Program-made: the position numbers and the translations under genes
Notes under the pieces: model-generated
What the model was told of the DNA's origin: nothing
The model's input: only the letters and a program-made list of their open reading frames with translations
Database searches by the model: none
In this document: in pieces, positions 1 through 11,990 of the stretch
How positions within the stretch are numbered: position 1 is the first letter of the stretch
Layout of the letters: every line of letters starts with the position of its first letter
From: Agrostemma githago
Taxonomy: Eukaryota > Streptophyta > Magnoliopsida > Caryophyllales > Caryophyllaceae
Assembly (NCBI GenBank): GCA_958450325.1
Contig: OY288243.1
Coordinates: 47,570,878 to 47,634,877 of the forward strand
DNA length: 64,000 nt
Direction: 5' to 3'

Positions 1-1886
1 TCGTTTTTAATAACAAAAACTTTAAAATCGTAAATCTTCACATGTTTTGTTGTTTTAATCGTTTTTACGAGATTTGCGAATAAATCATTCCTTTGATTAT
101 TAAAAAGTATTATAAGGCCGAGATTAAAACATACACATAATAATAATTTATCTAACAATTTTCGTGATTTTGGTATAAAGTGTCAAATTGAAAGTTTTAT
201 TGTTTTTAATAAAGTTGCAGCATGTTTCAGAATCTGTTTGTGTTTTGTACGAATTAAAATTCTATTTTAAAAACCTTATTTCCAAAACCTTTGAAAAGAG
301 ACTACTATTTATTTTAAGTCTAGTTTATGTCTGTTTAATTTCGTAAACTAATTCCAAGTAGTTTGGTCGCAATAAATTGTTTATGAACAGGTGTCAAACT
401 AATCCGCGATTCTGTCAGTTGTGATAAGATTTAAATTGAAACATATACTAAACTTCTTATTTAATTTTGTTAATTTACGTACATAAACTATGAAGAGTCT
501 AGATAATGTTTACAATTGGAATTTATTTAAAATCAATTTTTAAACATGTTTTATTAAATAAATACAAACGGGAGTCTAGTTCTGACAGTTTGTAAATATA
601 TGAACAAAAACCCATGTTTTATTCAGAATTTGGATTTTCTTTAGAAATATAAGTTGTAACTAAGTTTCTAAAGTTTTCAATCCCACTGGTCTTACGCTGT
701 TTTGATTTTTAATGATTTAATTACGACTTTTATAGTAAGACAGTGCAAATCTGGAAAATCTGTCAATTTGTTATTTAAATATTTTTAATTACTTAAACTT
801 CAATCTTTTGGTAAATAATTATGATTTTGAATTTACTTGACTTTTAATCATGATTTATACATTTATATAATAAATATAGTATTTACGTCTCAGGCCAATA
901 TTAACTATTTTATATAACTCCTATTTTAATTGATTTCTATTTATAATAATACCTACTTTTGGAAAGTTATTATTTTAAGAAAAGTTTTATATCTATAAAG
1001 TTTCCTCTTTTGAAAAATGAACTATATTTTTATTGAATTACGATAATGGCTTTGTTTTGGAGTTATGGAATAGAGAAAGTGTACGGGTAGAGTAATACAG
1101 TCTAGAGTATACGTTTTGCCATCAGCTATAAGGCTAGTGTATCCGAGCGAGATGCATTAGTTGTTGAACTGGGCATGTTCTTGTCCAGGAGTGTATGTTC
1201 ATTTTGACCTTAAGCTCGTACCTCGCATGTAAGACGCCGTCGGGTTGAACTGGGCACACTTGGTGTTCCAGGAGGGGTGTGCATATTTACTTAAGCTAGG
1301 ACCTCGCATTGATAAGTCGCCGTCCTATTATGGTTGAGTAGCCTGGTTAGAGATCGAAGTTTGATTTGTTTGAACTAAGTTCTCGAAGCTAGTTTTTAGT
1401 ATTCTTCTAGTGAAAGTCTATTCTGTTGCACTGATTCATATCCATAACGCCGTTATTATTATTGATTGATATTGACTTGCAGGTTGGCAATCGTTTTGAA
1501 TTATTTTACTATATTGTTTTAAACGTTTTCCATTTTGAACTATTTTGATATAATAGTAATTATGCTTTAATGTCATGTAATATGGCTGGGAGAACGTCGT
1601 CGTTACTCCCCACTGAATTGTGGCTGTTATGTTTATAACATGACAGGTAATTTGCTGCTGGGTTTGGGTGTGAGCTAGCGAGTAGCATGGATCCTACTCT
1701 ACTTCATTTATATTTTTTTGGATTGTTAAACCCATTTGGAGAATTTTTATTTTAGCCCTTTTGTGAAAAGTGGCATTTGTATTGACTGACCGTTCTTTTT
1801 GTAAAATTTAGAACATCAGTGTGTTTTAATCCCAAATCTACAGTGTTTCCGCCACTGTATTGCGTTAGAATTTATAGGGGATTAGA
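1..1886 (+). repeat. 5' LTR (3' two thirds) of the LARD-like element
   Basis: It corresponds to 4547-6432 without gaps. It ends ATTAGA directly before the primer site, where the other copy ends ATTACA. Near the end it carries an island with GGGAGAACGTC, CTCCCCACTGA and GTTATGTTTATAAC, which recurs in the solo LTRs at 26488-30000 and 30457-34453 and in reverse complement, more loosely, in the Tekay LTR. It is AT-rich with no coding content. Confidence 0.92.
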
Positions 1887-1888
1887 GT

Positions 1889-1900
1889 TGGTATCAGAGC
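1889..1900 (+). other. Primer-binding site, initiator Met tRNA type
   Basis: TGGTATCAGAGC lies two bases after the LTR end. This is the standard complement of the initiator methionine tRNA 3' end used by Tekay-type chromoviruses, and it fixes the LTR boundary and the plus orientation. Confidence 0.9.
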
Positions 1901-3577
1901 ATCGTTGCTCCCGACGCTTACACCTGATTTTAGGAAAAACACGAGTAAATGATTTGAACATTAATGAAAGATTTGTAAGAGATGGGTAGAAACCAAAATA
2001 AGGACTTAAATGTTAGGTTTTACCTGTTCTTGTAACTCAATGATTAGCATTGAATATTTGTTCTATATGCCCAAGAAGAAGATGAGTGGACAAGACTTGG
2101 ATTTGATGTTGCTCTATATCGCGAGAAGACCTACTTAGCACTCTCAACATGAAGTTCTATGATGGTGTAGTAGACTTAGATGCGACTTCGCCTCACTTTG
2201 GATCCAAATGTGGCGACCGAAGACTAGTATGTCGTTCCTCTACAAGAAGATGAAGATATCCAGCGAGTTTCTTTGTGAACTCTGGAGGCCCGAAGATTCT
2301 CTTCTAGTTCAAGACCTTAGTAGTCTAGGATCATTGATTCTTTTCTTCCAGTCTCAGCTCCTTCCCATTTCTTCTCTTACAAATTCTCATCTCCATTCTT
2401 GTGGTAAATCCCCGTTATATTCTCCTATTTTACCACCTTTCCTCTTGAGATTCTTTGGTAAGATCGACTCTTGTCTTAGTAAACCTTGTTGGAAGTTAAA
2501 GATATTTGAGGATTAGTAACCCGTATTACCTATGATTGAGGATTGTGAGTTGTACCTGTTTCCTAACCTGGTAAGAGCTTTTGAGGATTGATACGATGGT
2601 ATTAGTTAATTAATGGAATTAAGATTGTACCTTAAGTGTTGACTTTGGGTTATAGTTTGCCTGATTATATGGAGTACATAGAATTGAATAAGTTTTGGAT
2701 GGTAAGATTATATTTTATTTGACGGATACATAGTACCAAGCTAAGTGTAAATTAATATTATTTTGGGATTCCTACCTAATACGTACTTAATGGATGTGAC
2801 GTGGATGTTTAAGGTCATAGAACCTCTTTAGAGTTTTAACCTGAGTGTTGTGGTACTATTTTAGGTTCTCATTAATGTTTTTAGTAATTTTTGTTGACAT
2901 AGATTAAACCTTGGTTTTTATGGATTAGATCGTGGAGTGTGATAAGGTTATAACTTATGAAATTTTGAGTTGAGTGATCTAAACTTGTTTTGAGGAATAC
3001 TTTAGTGCAAACCACGAACCTTAATGAAATTTACAATTAAGAACCCTAGGTCCAACGATATTGTGGCTTCGTTAGGATATTAATTTATTGGTTGCAGCCT
3101 TGTGATTAGAACTTTGATGGACTTTAAGAAACTTTATCCCAAGGATGTGTTTGAAAACATGTTGGTGAGATTAATTTTGAGGATTTCGTCTTTGAACATT
3201 GTTGATTGGTGAATTTTGATTAGTATTTTATACTCGGTACCATGGAATATACTCGAGTACAGTCTGGTGAGCTTTGAATTGCTTTAGAGCCGTGTTGGTT
3301 AACTGATTCGGTCGTGTTATGGCTATTTGAGGAATTTTGGTAGCATGATTATGTGACTTGAATCGTTTGGTGGATTATTATCTTGCTGCTTGAATAAGTA
3401 TGTAAGACTTTGTATTCGAGGTTGTAGCATTTGATAATTTTGGAGGTAGTAGTGCTTGATATTAATGGACTTAGCATTTTTTTGATGGAAATAGGAACCC
3501 GAATTTCGTAGGAACCGTACTTGGAATCTCGATTTCCTTTATGCCTTTTTCCAGTTTCGAGGACGAAACTTTTTTTT

Positions 3578-3589
3578 AGTAGGGAGGAT
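3578..3589 (+). other. Polypurine tract
   Basis: AGTAGGGAGGAT ends immediately before the TGTAACACCC start of the 3' LTR, as expected for the plus-strand primer. Confidence 0.8.
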
Positions 3590-6432
3590 TGTAACACCCG
3601 CAAAATTTCTAGCTCCGCTATCTGTTCCGTTACGATTATATCGTAACTCTGTAATATTTCGTCAATCACATTTTTCCCATTTCAAAGCCTCTTTCAATAT
3701 CGAGCCTAAAATTACTTATTTTTGTAAATGGATTTTAATTATTCTATTTTTATTCGAAAATCCATTTAATTCTTTTTATCGCAAGTATGTTTAATTATTT
3801 TTGAAAAATAATATTTTCTATGAACAATAGTTTTAAAATCAAGTTTGAACTATTTATATTTCTAAAAATGCTCGATTATATTTATAATGGTTTCTAGCTC
3901 AAAAATATTTTATTTTCGAAAAATGGCTATTTAATTATTTTACTACGCGATTTCATAAATAATTATTTTCTAACGCGTTTTAATCCGATTTCTTCATAAA
4001 CTTTTATATTATTTTTATCCTATCTATTTTAAATATTATCCAAGTATTTATTTTAATCGGAAACTTATCCTATCGATTTGTTGCTTGTTCTTTCCATCTC
4101 AACCATCTCGTCTCCTAGTTGAGTTAAGAGTCCTTGTAACTCAATTATTCCTATCTTTTAGCTTCCTAACTTCTCTTTATACTCTCTTCCGTTCTAGTCT
4201 ATTTTATTCACAACACAATTCTTTTCTCCTCTATTTCACATTAAACTTTCTTATTTTCGTTCATCATCAATCCGATTCTAATTCGTCTCTAATTCTTTCC
4301 GATCTCGAGGGTAATTTAATTACTCTTATTCCTTCTTCATCTCGTTTTATCCTTTCTATTATGTGGTTTTAATACCATATGTTTAATTATTTCGTAGGCA
4401 ATCATGCTAGATTCGACGAAGATGATTATTTAATTGATTCAGATCTCGGTTAAGGTAACATTGACACGTTACTCGGTATTATGTGATGTTATTGTTGTAG
4501 TTGCATGTATAGAAATTAGATTTTTGTTAGACAATATATTTATGTCTCGTTTTTAATAACAAAAACTTTAAAATCGTAAATCTTCACATGTTTTGTTGTT
4601 TTAATCGTTTTTACGAGATTTGCGAATAAATCATTCCTTTGATTATTAAAAAGTATTATAAGGCCGAGATTAAAACATACACATAATAATAATTTATCTA
4701 ACAATTTTCGTGATTTTGGTATAAAGTGTCAAATTGAAAGTTTTATTGTTTTTAATAAAGTTGCAGCATGTTTCAGAATCTGTTTGTGTTTTGTACGAAT
4801 TAAAATTCTATTTTAAAAACCTTATTTCCAAAACCTTTGAAAAGAGACTACTATTTATTTTAAGTCTAGTTTATGTCTGTTTAATTTCGTAAACTAATTC
4901 CAAGTAGTTTGGTCGCAATAAATTGTTTATGAACAGGTGTCAAACTAATCCGCGATTCTGTCAGTTGTGATAAGATTTAAATTGAAACATATACTAAACT
5001 TCTTATTTAATTTTGTTAATTTACGTACATAAACTATGAAGAGTCTAGATAATGTTTACAATTGGAATTTATTTAAAATCAATTTTTAAACATGTTTTAT
5101 TAAATAAATACAAACGGGAGTCTAGTTCTGACAGTTTGTAAATATATGAACAAAAACCCATGTTTTATTCAGAATTTGGATTTTCTTTAGAAATATAAGT
5201 TGTAACTAAGTTTCTAAAGTTTTCAATCCCACTGGTCTTACGCTGTTTTGATTTTTAATGATTTAATTACGACTTTTATAGTAAGACAGTGCAAATCTGG
5301 AAAATCTGTCAATTTGTTATTTAAATATTTTTAATTACTTAAACTTCAATCTTTTGGTAAATAATTATGATTTTGAATTTACTTGACTTTTAATCATGAT
5401 TTATACATTTATATAATAAATATAGTATTTACGTCTCAGGCCAATATTAACTATTTTATATAACTCCTATTTTAATTGATTTCTATTTATAATAATACCT
5501 ACTTTTGGAAAGTTATTATTTTAAGAAAAGTTTTATATCTATAAAGTTTCCTCTTTTGAAAAATGAACTATATTTTTATTGAATTACGATAATGGCTTTG
5601 TTTTGGAGTTATGGAATAGAGAAAGTGTACGGGTAGAGTAATACAGTCTAGAGTATACGTTTTGCCATCAGCTATAAGGCTAGTGTATCCGAGCGAGATG
5701 CATTAGTTGTTGAACTGGGCATGTTCTTGTCCAGGAGTGTATGTTCATTTTGACCTTAAGCTCGTACCTCGCATGTAAGACGCCGTCGGGTTGAACTGGG
5801 CACACTTGGTGTTCCAGGAGGGGTGTGCATATTTACTTAAGCTAGGACCTCGCATTGATAAGTCGCCGTCCTATTATGGTTGAGTAGCCTGGTTAGAGAT
5901 CGAAGTTTGATTTGTTTGAACTAAGTTCTCGAAGCTAGTTTTTAGTATTCTTCTAGTGAAAGTCTATTCTGTTGCACTGATTCATATCCATAACGCCGTT
6001 ATTATTATTGATTGATATTGACTTGCAGGTTGGCAATCGTTTTGAATTATTTTACTATATTGTTTTAAACGTTTTCCATTTTGAACTATTTTGATATAAT
6101 AGTAATTATGCTTTAATGTCATGTAATATGGCTGGGAGAACGTCGTCGTTACTCCCCACTGAATTGTGGCTGTTATGTTTATAACATGACAGGTAATTTG
6201 CTGCTGGGTTTGGGTGTGAGCTAGCGAGTAGCATGGATCCTACTCTACTTCATTTATATTTTTTTGGATTGTTAAACCCATTTGGAGAATTTTTATTTTA
6301 GCCCTTTTGTGAAAAGTGGCATTTGTATTGACTGACCGTTCTTTTTGTAAAATTTAGAACATCAGTGTGTTTTAATCCCAAATCTACAGTGTTTCCGCCA
6401 CTGTATTGCGTTAGAATTTATAGGGGATTACA
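3590..6432 (+). repeat. 3' LTR of the LARD-like element
   Basis: This is the complete LTR, 2843 bp, starting TGTAACACCC and ending GGGGATTACA. It is very long for the size of the element, which is mostly LTR. It is co-linear with 1-1886. No open frame in it resembles a protein. Confidence 0.93.
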
Positions 6433-7550
6433 CACATACTAGTCATTCAAGCATTTCAACAAACATGTGATATGCACCAAACCAAGAGGAAACCCAAATC
6501 TTCCACCAACATCTCCAACACTCCCTTAATCATCCGATTAACACCCAAATCACCTTACTAACCCTAGCAAGATACTACTCTAACATGATTAAAGGAAAAC
6601 TAATACTAATAAGATGAATCAACATAGCAATCAAAACAAACATGAAGAAACTAACAAGAACTATGAACTATGAACAATACATTCAACAAAGAATCAAACT
6701 TTAATGAAAGAACAAGGATTAAGAGAAAGGAAAAGAAGATTATACCATACTAGAAGATGAAAAGAAGAAGGAAACTTGCATAAATGGAAGAACCCAAAAC
6801 AAACATCCAAGGTTGTCAAGCTTGAATGGAGATCTTGAAGAATTCCCAAATTACAAGCATTAATCTATGATTAACGATAATCTAAAGACTAATCTACACT
6901 AATCTAATCTAATCTAACCTAAAGTAGTCTAGGGTTTAAGGAGAGGTGAAGAATATTAGCTAAGATTACAAGAGGGGGGGTATTTATAAGGTTACAAGAG
7001 CAAAGGAATTGAAAGGAAGTCACGCGGTGCTGTATTGGGCTCATCCCGGTCGGGATGGATGGTCCCGTCCGGGATGGCTTCATGGTCCCGTCCGGGATGG
7101 CTCCATGGTCCCGTCCGGGATGGCTTCATCCCGTCCCGTTTGACTCAGCAGAAGAGCTTCTTTGTTTGCACTTCATCCCGGACGAGATGAGGGTTGTCCC
7201 GACCGGGATGGGTCTTGTAGGCCTCCAATATGATCTTTTTGGTCCCTCCTTGCTTCACATGGACTTCTCATCAATTCTCGGGACTCGAGATCGGGTCTCG
7301 GAGGCTCGGGATTGGGTCCCAAGGTCTCGGGGTCGAATCCAAGGCATCGAGTGATCGTTCCTTCACTTTGTTGGCTCCAAAAAGTGTATGTATTGAGTCG
7401 GAATCGCTCCAACTCTTCACGAATGGTCTCGGGAACCTGAAACGAACTAGAGGAAGCATAAGTAGCCTATAAATCGCTCCCAAGGAGCGATTTCACAAGG
7501 AAAATGGGACCAAAACACTACGAAATAGGCACTACAAACTACACTTATCA
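6433..7550 (-). repeat. Athila-type LTR, 5' portion, interrupted by the LARD-like element
   Basis: Read on the minus strand from 7550 it starts TGATAAGTGTAGTTTG and matches the Athila LTR at 61373-62978, diverging most in the Gly/Ser-palindrome region and the TATA region. It breaks at 6433 at the point equivalent to about 62465 of the other copy; the rest must lie beyond the LARD element, outside the window. It is inserted in the RNase H coding region of the Tekay element, right after 7551. Whether it is a solo LTR or the 5' LTR of a longer element cannot be told here. Confidence 0.85.
7048..7210 (-). repeat. Short imperfect-palindrome repeats in Athila LTR (TCCCGTCCGGGA type)
   Basis: TCCCGTCCGGGA occurs three times in about 23-bp units, flanked by TCCCGGTCGGGA variants and a related CCGGACGAGATGAGG. 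The homologous LTR on the right of the window has TCCCGATCGGGA units at the same place (61716-61860), so the palindromic cluster is kept while its core sequence has changed. Confidence 0.75.
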
Positions 7551-10104
7551 CATAGGGAACCACTTTGCCCTTCTGCGTCAAAACACAACCCAATCTAGAC
7601 TTCGATGCGTCACAATACACATCGAATCCAACACCTTCCTCGGGCAGTGTAAGCACTGGAGCAGTAGTTAATCGCTTCTTCAACTCCTGGAAAGCAGCCT
7701 CACAAGCTTCAGTCCAAAGGAACTTTGACTCCTTCTTCATCAACTGAGTTAATGGCCTTGATATCCTTGAGAAATCATTGACGAAGTGACGATAATATCC
7801 AGCGAGACCAAGGAAGCTGCGGATCTCTTTGACATTCTTCGGACTCTGCCAATCGACTACGGCTTGAATCTCAGTCGGATCGACCATAAATCCTTCACCA
7901 GAAATCACATGACCTAAGAAGGTCACTTCTTTTAGCCAAAACTCACACTTTGAGAACTTGGCGTACCATTTCTGCTTTTGGAGAGTGTCCAAGATGATGC
8001 GGAGGTGACTCTCATGTTCTTGATTATCCCTTGAGTAAATGAGTATATCGTCTATGAACACCACAACACACTTATCCAAATACTCACTAAAAGTATGGTT
8101 CATCTGATCCATGAACACTGCAGGTGCATTCGTCAAACCAAACGGCATAACCACAAATTCATAGTGACCATACCTCCAACGAAAGGCAGTTTTTGGAATA
8201 TCATCCTTTCTCACTGGGATCTGATGATACCCTGACCTCAAGTCAATCTTAGAGAACACACTAGCTCCTCGAAGTTGATCGAACAAATCTTCAATCCTTG
8301 GCAATGGGTACTTGTTCTTGATTGTAACCTTGTTCAGCTCTCGGTAGTCAATGCACAACCTCATGCTACCATCTTTCTTGCGAACGAACAAGATTGGGGC
8401 ACCCCAAGGAGAAGCACTCGGCCTTATAAAGCCCTTTTCGATCATCTACTCAAGTTTCTTCTTTAGCTCTTGCAACTAAGCTGGTGTCATACGATATGGA
8501 GCCTTAGAAATTGGACATGTAGCAGGCAACAGATCGATAGAGAACTCAACGTCTCGCTCGGGTGGAATACCCGGAAGATCTTCTGGGAAGACATCGGCAT
8601 ACTCCCTGACCACTGGAATATCCTCCAACTTTAGCTCTTTAGACACCTCACGGATACTACACAAGTAGATCTGATGGCCTTTCCTACCCATGCTGACCAT
8701 CTTCATCGCAGACACCCAACGAATAGTTGGTCTAGTCTTGACACCCCTATACGATAGCCTTGCACCGTCGGGACTCTTGAACACAATCTTCTGGTCACGA
8801 CACTGAAATCTTGCATCATAACGAGCCAACCAATCCATGCCCAAAATGATGTCGAAATCAGCTAGCTGGAAGCTGATCAAATCAGCCGGAAAGGATACCC
8901 CCGTAATGGAGATCGGGATGTCTTTGAACAGAATATTGCAAGGGATTGTCTCACCCGTGGGAGTAGAAATAAGAGTATTCACGGATGAAGATGATGAAAC
9001 AAGTCCAGTTCGGATGGAAAAAGATTCAGACACAAAGGACATTGACGCACCCGTATCAAAAAGAACAAAAGCAGGGAAAGAGTGAACTAGAAAGGTACCC
9101 GTAATCACATCTGGGTTAGCCCCAGCCTCTGCACGGGTCATTACGAATACTCGGCCTTTCTTCGGGGGTTCCTCCTTCTGCTTCTGAGGACAATCGTAGG
9201 ACTTCTGATCGGGAGACTTGCAAATAAAACAAGCGATCGGATTCCCGTCACAATACTTGCCCGGATGGTAAGGCTTCTTGCACTTGTAACATGTCCAATC
9301 ACTCTTGGACTGGCCTGACACTAGCTTGCCCGATGTCTTAGCCTCAAAGTTTTGCTTCTTCTTTGAAGGTTGGTAAGATGACGAAGAACCAAAAGGCTTC
9401 CTGGAATAACCCCCGGACTTCACGCGGTCCTCAGACTCAACAGCCATCACTGAGCCATAAATGCTCAGAGCACGGTCATAAGCTTGTTGGAAGGACATAG
9501 AAGGGATCCCAGACATAGCAGCTCGGACTCTGGGAGCCAAATTCTTCTCATAGCAAGGAGTCTTAGAAGCCTCATCCATGGCGACCAATGTGACAAAGCG
9601 GGACAACTTCAGAAACTTGTTGGTGTACTCCTCGACGGTCATCACGCCTTGCTCCAAGCGAAGGAACTCCTGTTCCTTCTACCCCCTCAGCTCCTCCGGA
9701 TAGAACCTCTTGTTTAGAGCCTCAGTGAAGTTTCTCCATCCAAATTCAGCTTGTGCTTGCAAATCCACTCTAGCTACGGCCCACCAGGTGTCAGTCTCTT
9801 CCTTCAAGTAATAGGAAGCCACGTTCACCTTCTGCGCATCCGGGCACTCTGTAGCCAGGAACAGCTTCTCCATTTCTCGTATCCATGCCTCCAAGGCGAC
9901 AGGGTCAGTATTACCCTCGAAGGTGGGAGGACAATGACGAGCAAATCTGTCGAACACCGACTGGTTGTTGCACTGCAGATTGTTGAGTTGATTGTTGGTG
10001 TTGTTGACTTAAGTGGCTAAACCTTCAGCCATGGTTGCCAACGCTTCCTCAATACGTCTGAGGCGAGCCGCCTCCTAATCATTGTTGTTCCCATTACGCG
10101 CCAT
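7551..10104 (-). pseudogene. gag-pol: Tekay gag-protease-RT polyprotein, inactivated
   Basis: It starts at the ATG at 10104-10102 (MARNGNNND). In order come the gag core (about 9960-9430), a CX2CX4HX4C zinc knuckle (CYKCKKPYHPGKYC, about 9290-9250), a second knuckle with Gln in the His position, a protease with DTGAS (about 9040), RT from about 8445 with PFGLTNAP and the FIDD catalytic box (about 8060), and the beginning of RNase H (YCDASKSRLGCVL). The frame is never shifted but has stops at 10075-10077, 10009-10011, 9679-9681, 8476-8478 and 8446-8448 (four TAG, one TAA). The Athila LTR cuts RNase H at 7550. It would encode structural and replication enzymes of the retroelement particle. Confidence 0.93.
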
Positions 10105-10304
10105 CTGCAACAACGTACCCTAGATTATGAAGTGGTTCAAGCCTAGGCACAACTTACAAGCAACTACTCAGCCATTTTACAATGCCACTAAGGCAAGCAA
10201 GTCCTTAATGGTTTCTACCCCATTTACTCTCACTCATTAACTAAGTCAGGTTATTCTTTTAGTGGTTAAGCGAGAGTTGGGAGCGTGTTCGCTCTGATAC
10301 CAAC
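10105..10304 (-). other. Tekay 5' leader with initiator-Met primer-binding site
   Basis: The primer site TGGTATCAGAGC is on the minus strand at 10302-10291, two bases inside the LTR end. The remaining leader to the ATG at 10104 has no recognisable structure. Confidence 0.85.
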
Positions 10305-10769
10305 TGTAACAACCCGTATTTTTAAAAACTTTTAATAACATAAATAGTATAAATAATAAGGTCAAGGGTGGCGGAAACACCCGGCCGAATCCGAATCGTC
10401 ACTATCTCGACACTCAACTAATACATTATTCAAAGGTGTTCAAACTAAAAATTAAAGACTTAAATAAAGGATCTCTCTCTCCACAGGTCTTCCCCAACAA
10501 TGAAGCAGTAAACAGCATCCCGAAAGACCTGAAAGGGGGGGTCCACAGTTAGTGGGGAGTAACTAGATGCTCTCCCAGTCGTCTTTACAATAGGATGAAA
10601 GCAACTAATAATCAGCAATCTATGAATAATACGGATAGGGAATACATGAAAGCATTATCATACTCGACCAATTAGGATCATACAATTACGAAAAAATTCC
10701 AACATCCAAATCGGACTGATTACTCACAACTAACCTTCTTACACTACGTCTAGGGTATAGAGCGAACAC

Positions 10770-11375
10770 CGGCTCGAGTGTATAACTGACACTCTCACCT
10801 GCCAGAGCATATAACTGATACTCTGACGGACGGGTCGTATAACAGACTTCTCATCGGTGTGGAGCATATAAATGATACTCCACGGTACTATGTATAGCCG
10901 TATAACTGACAACTATATGTCTAAGCCTAGCTAGGGCTCTTGATGCAATAACCGTACACCGGACGACACACGGGACCCAGAGCGTATAACTGACGTCTCA
11001 AGGCACGCCCGAACATAGACCTTCGGCATTTGGCGCTTTTTCATTCCGATTGGTATATAACTGATACCGCACGTCATCTATACCACTAGCTTTCGTGTAA
11101 CCGTACAGTATAACTGACTGTACAAGGCTCTCGTGAATAACATCAGGACTCCAATCCTAGTACAGTATAACTGACTGTACTAAGTGGCAACCCAACCTAG
11201 TATAGTATAACTGACTATACAAGGTAGTAATTGGACTTAGTATAGTGTCACCGACTATACCAGGGAAAATCAAGCCCTAGATAGTGTAACTGACTATACC
11301 AAGTGTTACTCCAATCCAATATAGTATAACCGACTATATTAGATACCAATCGTGTCTCAAACATAGGGCAATATA
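10770..11375. repeat. Dispersed short-repeat array around TATAACTGAC in Tekay LTR
   Basis: The decamer TATAACTGAC, or one-base variants, recurs more than ten times at irregular 25-80 bp spacing. In many units the bases on each side form a small inverted repeat, for example TACAGTATAACTGACTGTAC. This is compatible with local slippage amplification inside the LTR. Confidence 0.8.
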
Positions 11376-11399
11376 ACTGAGTGAACTATGAAGAACATA

Positions 11400-11990
11400 C
11401 ATAGCAATAACCTTTCAACAATACGTGAATAATAGATAGTACAACTAACTATAACCTTATAGTTAACCTCACATATCTAATGCCTAATAGTATCCAAGGC
11501 TAAAGTTCGCTGACTATAACCTTGTCTACTAAGTTGAGGTTGACCTAACCTCAACCATAACCTCGTGGAGTTACATTAACTGCAACAAGATTATGATGTT
11601 ACAACGAGATTACATTAACCTCAAGTGAAGTGGTGTAGTAACTTCTTGATGAAGGTACATTAACTTCAATCAATGTTACATTAACCTCGGCTATAACATT
11701 AGCTCCTGTTAAGGTTATATTAACATCGGCTATAACCTTAACTCTTGTTAAGGTTACGTTAACCTTAGTTATAACCTTAAGTCCACGCTAAGGTTACCTT
11801 AACCTTCGCCCTAACCTTAACTCTAAGTTAAGGTTACAATAACCTTGACTATAACCTTGCAAAGTTCGGGAACCTCGACAAGATTATAACCCCGTGTTGA
11901 AGTTATCTTAACCTCAAGTGAAGTTGCATAGTACTTCTCAACGAAGTTACATTAACTTCAAATAAGGTTATATTAACCTCAACCCTAACC
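11400..11990. repeat. AAGGTTA/TAACCTT-rich degenerate tandem array in Tekay LTR
   Basis: Blocks of the type GTTAAGGTTAC, TTAACCTT and TATAACCTTAA alternate over about 600 bp, with a period near 60 bp between 11690 and 11860. The units are self-complementary and could fold into many small hairpins. No coding content. Confidence 0.75.

Larger units (their letters stand above)
1887..3589 (+). other. Non-coding internal region of the LARD-like element
   Basis: There are 1.7 kb between primer site and purine tract. No reading frame shows gag, protease, RT, RNase H or integrase motifs, and the longest frame (2208-2516) has no recognisable domain. The 3' end (about 3550-3570) reads TTTCGAGGACGAAAC, like the tail after the last pol codons of Tekay-type elements. 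This suggests derivation from an autonomous Tekay element by loss of the coding region. Packaging signals may remain but I cannot see them. Confidence 0.75.
1..6432 (+). mobile_element. Non-autonomous Tekay-like LTR retrotransposon (LARD-like), left part cut by window
   Basis: Two long direct repeats (1-1886 and 3590-6432) flank only 1.7 kb of internal DNA. The repeats align at a constant offset of 4546 with no indel; the one difference I noticed is in the last two bases (GA versus CA). LTR copies are identical at insertion, so this element is very young. An initiator-Met primer site follows the left LTR and a purine tract precedes the right LTR. No gag, protease, RT or integrase is recognisable, so it would need proteins from a partner element. 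The 5' LTR lacks about 957 bp that lie outside the window. It is inserted in an Athila-type LTR, and the 3' flank starts CACAT, the candidate target duplication. Confidence 0.9.

Noticed and set aside
3349..3669. Minus-strand open frame in the LARD element
   Set aside because: It spans the purine tract and LTR boundary and has no domain; chance frame.
7055..7483. Overlapping open frames on both strands in the Athila LTR
   Set aside because: They arise from the GC-rich palindrome repeats; the homologous LTR on the right shows the same effect without coding conservation.
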